A stretch of 33,492 nt of DNA from Rhizophlyctis rosea. Its lineage: Eukaryota; Chytridiomycota; Chytridiomycetes; Rhizophlyctidales; Rhizophlyctidaceae. The stretch covers positions 1 to 33,492 of the forward strand of contig JADGJC010000391.1 of assembly GCA_027596075.1 (NCBI GenBank), written 5' to 3'. The notes beneath the pieces are model-generated. The model was not told the DNA's origin. It saw nothing but the letters and a program-made list of their open reading frames with translations, and did not search any database. Every line of letters begins with the position of its first letter. The stretch's first letter is position 1. Position numbers and translations under genes: made by a program. Of this stretch, positions 33,213 through 33,492 are shown piece by piece.

Positions 33213-33374
33213 GGGAATTCGGCTGGTGTGAGGTTTGCGGTTTATAGTGTGGCAAATTTGGTTCCGAGGGCGGTTAGGAGGTTGGAGTGGTATAGGCGGT
33301 TGTTTGGGGGGAGGTGGCCGAAGAGTAGGAGGGTGGTGCGGCGGTTTTTGGGTAGGGTTGAGTGGTCGGAATGA
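33213..33374 (+). pseudogene. Tandem duplicate of the 5-alpha-reductase 3' end
   Basis: Bases 33213-33358 repeat 32973-33119, the end of the intact gene, with many third-position and some coding differences. From 33222 the frame reads AGVRFAVYSVANLVPRAVRR, then LEWYRRLFGGRWPKSRR, for 50 codons. It passes through the position of the original stop and ends at TGA 33372-33374. An in-frame TAG at 33201-33203 region precedes it, so it is not a read-through of the gene above. No start codon, no upstream exons. Probably a dead fragment from tandem duplication, though an alternative last exon is conceivable. Confidence 0.75.
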
Positions 33375-33492
33375 TTGGAGGTGGAGTGGGTTGAGTGGAA
33401 ATGGAGAGTACGTAAATCTTGATGGTAAGTTGACTTGCGTTTGTTTCAGCCGCGACCTTGGAACTTTTTCATGGAGATTCTTTTTTTTTTTT

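Noticed and set aside
1..33492. CRISPR arrays, bacterial operons, insertion sequences, rRNA genes
   Set aside because: No regularly spaced repeats, no bacterial ribosome binding sites or operon spacing, no terminal inverted repeats with a transposase, and no rRNA-like blocks were seen. Spliceosomal introns show the DNA is eukaryotic.

Overview
This is a nuclear genome window from a fungus. The evidence is a set of intron-containing genes with short introns (about 62 to 103 nt, donors mostly GTNNGT) that encode fungal-type proteins: the end of a histidinol phosphatase, an eL42 ribosomal protein with the fungal CKGKKC motif, an aldo-keto reductase, an MFS transporter, a fungal SAM methyltransferase and a steroid 5-alpha-reductase-like enzyme. 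The phylum cannot be settled by eye.

Layout. 1-255: last exon of HIS2 (+). 559-1656: three-exon HEXXH metallopeptidase-like gene (-), called gene A here. 2105-3326: four-exon LigB/DODA extradiol dioxygenase (+), divergent from gene A. 3327-13106: about 9.8 kb with no confident gene. It holds very diverged short repeats and a tRNA-like structured RNA element at 11163-11267. 13107-14193: a second HEXXH gene (gene B, -), a paralogue of gene A. 14807-15396: ribosomal protein eL42 (+), divergent from gene B. 16010-17378: RRM/SR-rich protein (-). 18026-19056: aldo-keto reductase (+), divergent from the SR gene. 20541-21929: MFS transporter (-) that looks C-terminally truncated. 21930-26287: gene-poor, with a second copy of the tRNA-like RNA (24517-24624) and an 81/84-nt direct repeat. 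26288-27439: SAM methyltransferase (+) with an N-terminal MGNC acylation signal. 27440-32073: gene-poor. 32074-33117: 5-alpha-reductase-like enzyme (+), followed by a tandem duplicate of its own last ~147 nt (33213-33374) across a G-quadruplex motif.

The genes do not form an obvious pathway or cluster. Housekeeping genes (histidine synthesis, ribosome, RNA processing) alternate with accessory redox, transport and methylation genes. The most unusual signals are: (1) two copies of an RNA-like element whose stems are kept by compensatory changes; (2) two diverged HEXXH...EAG proteins with one conserved intron position; (3) the partial duplication at the 5-alpha-reductase 3' end; and (4) the decayed C-terminus of the MFS gene. 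Exon boundaries were read by hand from splice signals and reading phase. They may be off by a base or, in weak cases, by a splice-site choice.
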